Part shown: piece after piece, positions 23,848 to 25,085 of the stretch | Layout: each line of letters starts with the position of its first letter | How positions within the stretch are numbered: position 1 is the stretch's first letter | NCBI GenBank assembly: GCA_946631935.1 | Contig: CAMPAP010000013.1 | Span: 1-25,085, forward strand | Direction of reading: 5' to 3' | Source: an uncultured Lachnospiraceae bacterium | GTDB taxonomy: Bacteria; Bacillota; Clostridia; Lachnospirales; Lachnospiraceae | Length of the DNA: 25,085 nucleotides | Translations under genes and position numbers: made by a program | The notes under the pieces: generated by a model | Seen by the model: only the letters and a program-made list of their open reading frames with translations | Told to the model about the DNA's origin: nothing | Databases searched by the model: none

Positions 23848-23872
23848 CCATATCCTTAATATATGCTAAAAT
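23844..23872 (+). promoter_or_regulatory. Strong predicted promoter overlapping the PLP-enzyme stop codon
   Basis: TTGACC (23844-23849, 5 of 6) is followed by 17 bases and an extended -10, TGC-TAAAAT (23864-23872). Transcription would begin near 23879. Only about seven bases later an intrinsic terminator hairpin starts (23886), ahead of the DUF4321 gene. Confidence 0.68.
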
Positions 23873-23885
23873 ACATTTTACTTAT

Positions 23886-23913
23886 GGCCCGTAAGTCAGG
23901 GCTGTCTTTTTTT
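23886..23913 (+). terminator. Intrinsic terminator between the mutL-miaA operon and DUF4321-radC
   Basis: GGCCC (23886-23890) pairs with GGGCT (23899-23903, one G-T pair) over an eight-base loop, followed by TC and seven T (23907-23913). The stem is short but GC-rich. It closes the upstream operon, yet it also lies downstream of the promoter at 23844-23872, so it may act as an attenuator for DUF4321-radC. Confidence 0.65.
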
Positions 23914-23930
23914 CGTGAAAGAGGAAATAT

Positions 23931-24173
23931 ATGAGATACAGAGGTTTGATACTGTTTTTTCTTATAGTGATCGGATTTATACTGGGTAGTATCATAGGAG
24001 ACCACCTTGAAGGCAATCTGCTTTCATATGGAGGTGTTTTCGGACTTACATCACCGGTTGAACTTAATCTTGGATTTATGATACTTACCTTCGGCCTTAC
24101 ATTTCATATAAATGTGGCAGGGATCATAGGTGTATTTATCGCTTTTTGTATCTTTAAGTTCGTAAGGATCTGA
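23931..24173 (+). CDS. DUF4321 small membrane protein
   Basis: This 80-residue protein has two clear hydrophobic spans, about residues 5-23 (GLILFFLIVIGFILGSIIG) and 55-76, joined by a segment containing SPVELNLG. The N-terminal RYRG and the central GVFGLTSPVELNLGFM pattern match the DUF4321 family, which in Clostridia is typically found next to radC and mreB, as here. Function is unknown; the position suggests a link with envelope or cell-shape genes, which is inference. GAGGA with a five-base spacer fixes the ATG. The gene lies after a promoter and terminator pair (23844-23913). Confidence 0.85.
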   Translation: MRYRGLILFFLIVIGFILGSIIGDHLEGNLLSYGGVFGLTSPVELNLGFMILTFGLTFHINVAGIIGVFIAFCIFKFVRI

Positions 24174-24210
24174 CACATTTGCGTCGCCCCGGAGAAGAGG
24201 AAAGGCGCAT

Positions 24211-24900
24211 ATGAAAAATAAAGATTTTAAAGAACTGCCCTATGAAAGATTTGAACGTTTTGGAGCGTCCAGTCTTACTGATGCCGAGCTTCTTGCGGTG
24301 ATCCTGAGGACCGGTACAAAGGGCCTGGCTGCCGTGGATGTTGCGAGAAAAGTACTTGATCTTGGCAAATATCCAAGATGCGGACTTTTGAGTCTGTATT
24401 ATGCAGATATAAGTGACCTTGAAAAGATCCCCGGGATAGGCAGAGTCAAGGCGGTAAAGCTTAAGTGTATACTGGAGCTTTCACTAAGGATACACGAAGA
24501 AAAGCTAAAGGGCGGTTTTAATGTAAGAAATGCCTCATCAGTTGCCGGTTTTTACATGGAAAGGTTAAGGCATCTTAAGACAGAGACAGTTCTTCTTCTT
24601 TCTCTTGATTCAAAGGGAAGGGTCATATCGGAATCTGAGATCTCAAGAGGAAGCGTAAACAGATCCCTGGTTTCCGTAAGAAGTATATTTATCGAAGCGG
24701 TTTCATCAGAGGCCGTTAATATGATCCTGGTACATAATCATCCAAGCGGAGATCCTTCTCCTTCAGCGGATGATAAAAATCTTACACAAAAGCTGCACAG
24801 GAGTTCCTTATTAATGGAGATACCTCTTATTGATCATATAATCATCGGCGATAACTGTTATTTCAGTTTTAACGAAGAAGGATTACTGGAAAGGATTTAA
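24211..24900 (+). CDS. radC: RadC/UPF0758 JAMM-domain protein
   Basis: The 229-residue protein has an N-terminal UPF0758 domain with a helix-hairpin-helix (KIPGIGRVKAVKLK, about residues 71-84) and a C-terminal metal-dependent JAMM/MPN fold. The metal site is H175-N-H177-P-S-G with Asp188 in the HxHPSG...SxxD motif. GSLTD-like ASSLTDAELLAVILRTGT near the start is characteristic. The name comes from an old E. coli radiation phenotype; a true repair role is doubtful and the substrate is unknown. AAAGG five bases before the ATG fits initiation. mreB begins two bases after the stop, the usual clostridial radC-mreB order. Confidence 0.95.
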   Translation: MKNKDFKELPYERFERFGASSLTDAELLAVILRTGTKGLAAVDVARKVLDLGKYPRCGLLSLYYADISDLEKIPGIGRVKAVKLKCILELSLRIHEEKLKGGFNVRNASSVAGFYMERLRHLKTETVLLLSLDSKGRVISESEISRGSVNRSLVSVRSIFIEAVSSEAVNMILVHNHPSGDPSPSADDKNLTQKLHRSSLLMEIPLIDHIIIGDNCYFSFNEEGLLERI

Positions 24901-24901
24901 T

Positions 24902-25085
24902 ATGGCAAGCAATGCTTACGGCATCGACCTTGGTACCAATCATATCAAGATCTTCAACAACAATGACAACACCATAACCATTCAAAAAAATATGATAGCC
25001 ATTAAGGATGAGGTGGAATTTTTCGCATATGGCGATACCGCATATGAAATGTACGAAAAAGCTCCTGCCAATATTCAGATATCAT
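24902..25085 (+). CDS. mreB: Rod-shape-determining protein MreB, N-terminal fragment (3' truncated by window edge)
   Basis: An ATG two bases after the radC stop, with GGAAAGG at 24888-24894, opens a frame that runs off the window after 61 codons. MASNAYGIDLGTNHIKIF is the actin-fold phosphate-1 loop of MreB-type proteins, and KNMIAIKDEVEFFAYGDTAYEMYEKAP follows the MreB pattern of a post-loop 'AxG..A..M..R/K.P' segment. Family role: a membrane-associated filament that guides peptidoglycan synthesis along the cell length. The DUF4321-radC-mreB order supports mreB over its paralogue mbl, but the fragment alone cannot exclude an MreB-like paralogue. mreC and mreD would be expected downstream. 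Confidence 0.88.
   Translation, partial: MASNAYGIDLGTNHIKIFNNNDNTITIQKNMIAIKDEVEFFAYGDTAYEMYEKAPANIQIS

Noticed and set aside
1..25085. CRISPR array, tRNA, rRNA, integrase, transposase or phage genes
   Set aside because: None were seen on reading the window; no regularly spaced direct repeats and no such protein motifs appear.

Overview
The window looks like ordinary chromosome from an anaerobic, low-to-mid GC Firmicute, most probably a Lachnospiraceae member of the Butyrivibrio/Pseudobutyrivibrio kind. This is inferred from an oxygen-sensitive class III ribonucleotide reductase (nrdD-nrdG), a miaB-mutS-mutL-miaA chain followed by a methionine gamma-lyase-family gene, a DUF4321-radC-mreB end, an endonuclease-type MutL, Gram-positive Shine-Dalgarno sites and sigma-A-like promoters. 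No marker gene here fixes the genus.

Layout. 1-1609: the 3' end of a MoxR-type AAA ATPase gene and a CoxE-like VWA gene, separated by a 165-bp GC-rich element with inverted-repeat ends. 1641-4254: tyrS, punA and cdd in one close-packed unit (tyrosyl-tRNA charging, purine nucleoside phosphorolysis, cytidine deamination), closed by a terminator. 4237-6351 (minus): a NagZ-type GH3 lipoprotein. It is divergent from 6583-7944, an NCS2 purine-base permease. Their shared spacer holds one good promoter for each direction and a two-copy 8-bp repeat. 8009-9691: a MutS-family ATPase with membrane segments. 9773-9949: a 58-residue single-span membrane protein with its own promoter and terminator. 9993-10961: a WYL-domain regulator. 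10993-13718: nrdD and nrdG, overlapping by one base. 13705-14006: a 19-bp tandem duplication and a second, 221-bp palindromic element. 14007-23847: dut, degV, miaB, mutS, mutL, miaA and a PLP enzyme, most of them coupled by 1-4 base overlaps. 23844-25085: promoter and terminator, a DUF4321 protein, radC and the first 61 codons of mreB.

Several genes form functional sets. Nucleotide supply and hygiene are covered by pbuG, punA, cdd, nrdDG and dut. DNA repair is covered by mutS, mutL, a MutS-like gene and radC. tRNA A37 modification is covered by miaA and miaB, which flank the mismatch-repair pair. Cell-wall recycling and shape are covered by nagZ and mreB.

I see no CRISPR array, tRNA, rRNA, integrase, transposase or defence island. 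The least ordinary items are the two palindromic GC-rich elements (210-374 and 13753-13973), two genes whose start codons come only 4 bases after an intrinsic terminator's T-run and lack a usable ribosome binding site, the isolated 58-residue membrane protein gene, and a promoter that fires straight into a terminator in front of the DUF4321-radC pair. Every intergenic stretch is shorter than 300 bases. I found no whole system here that I would call new.
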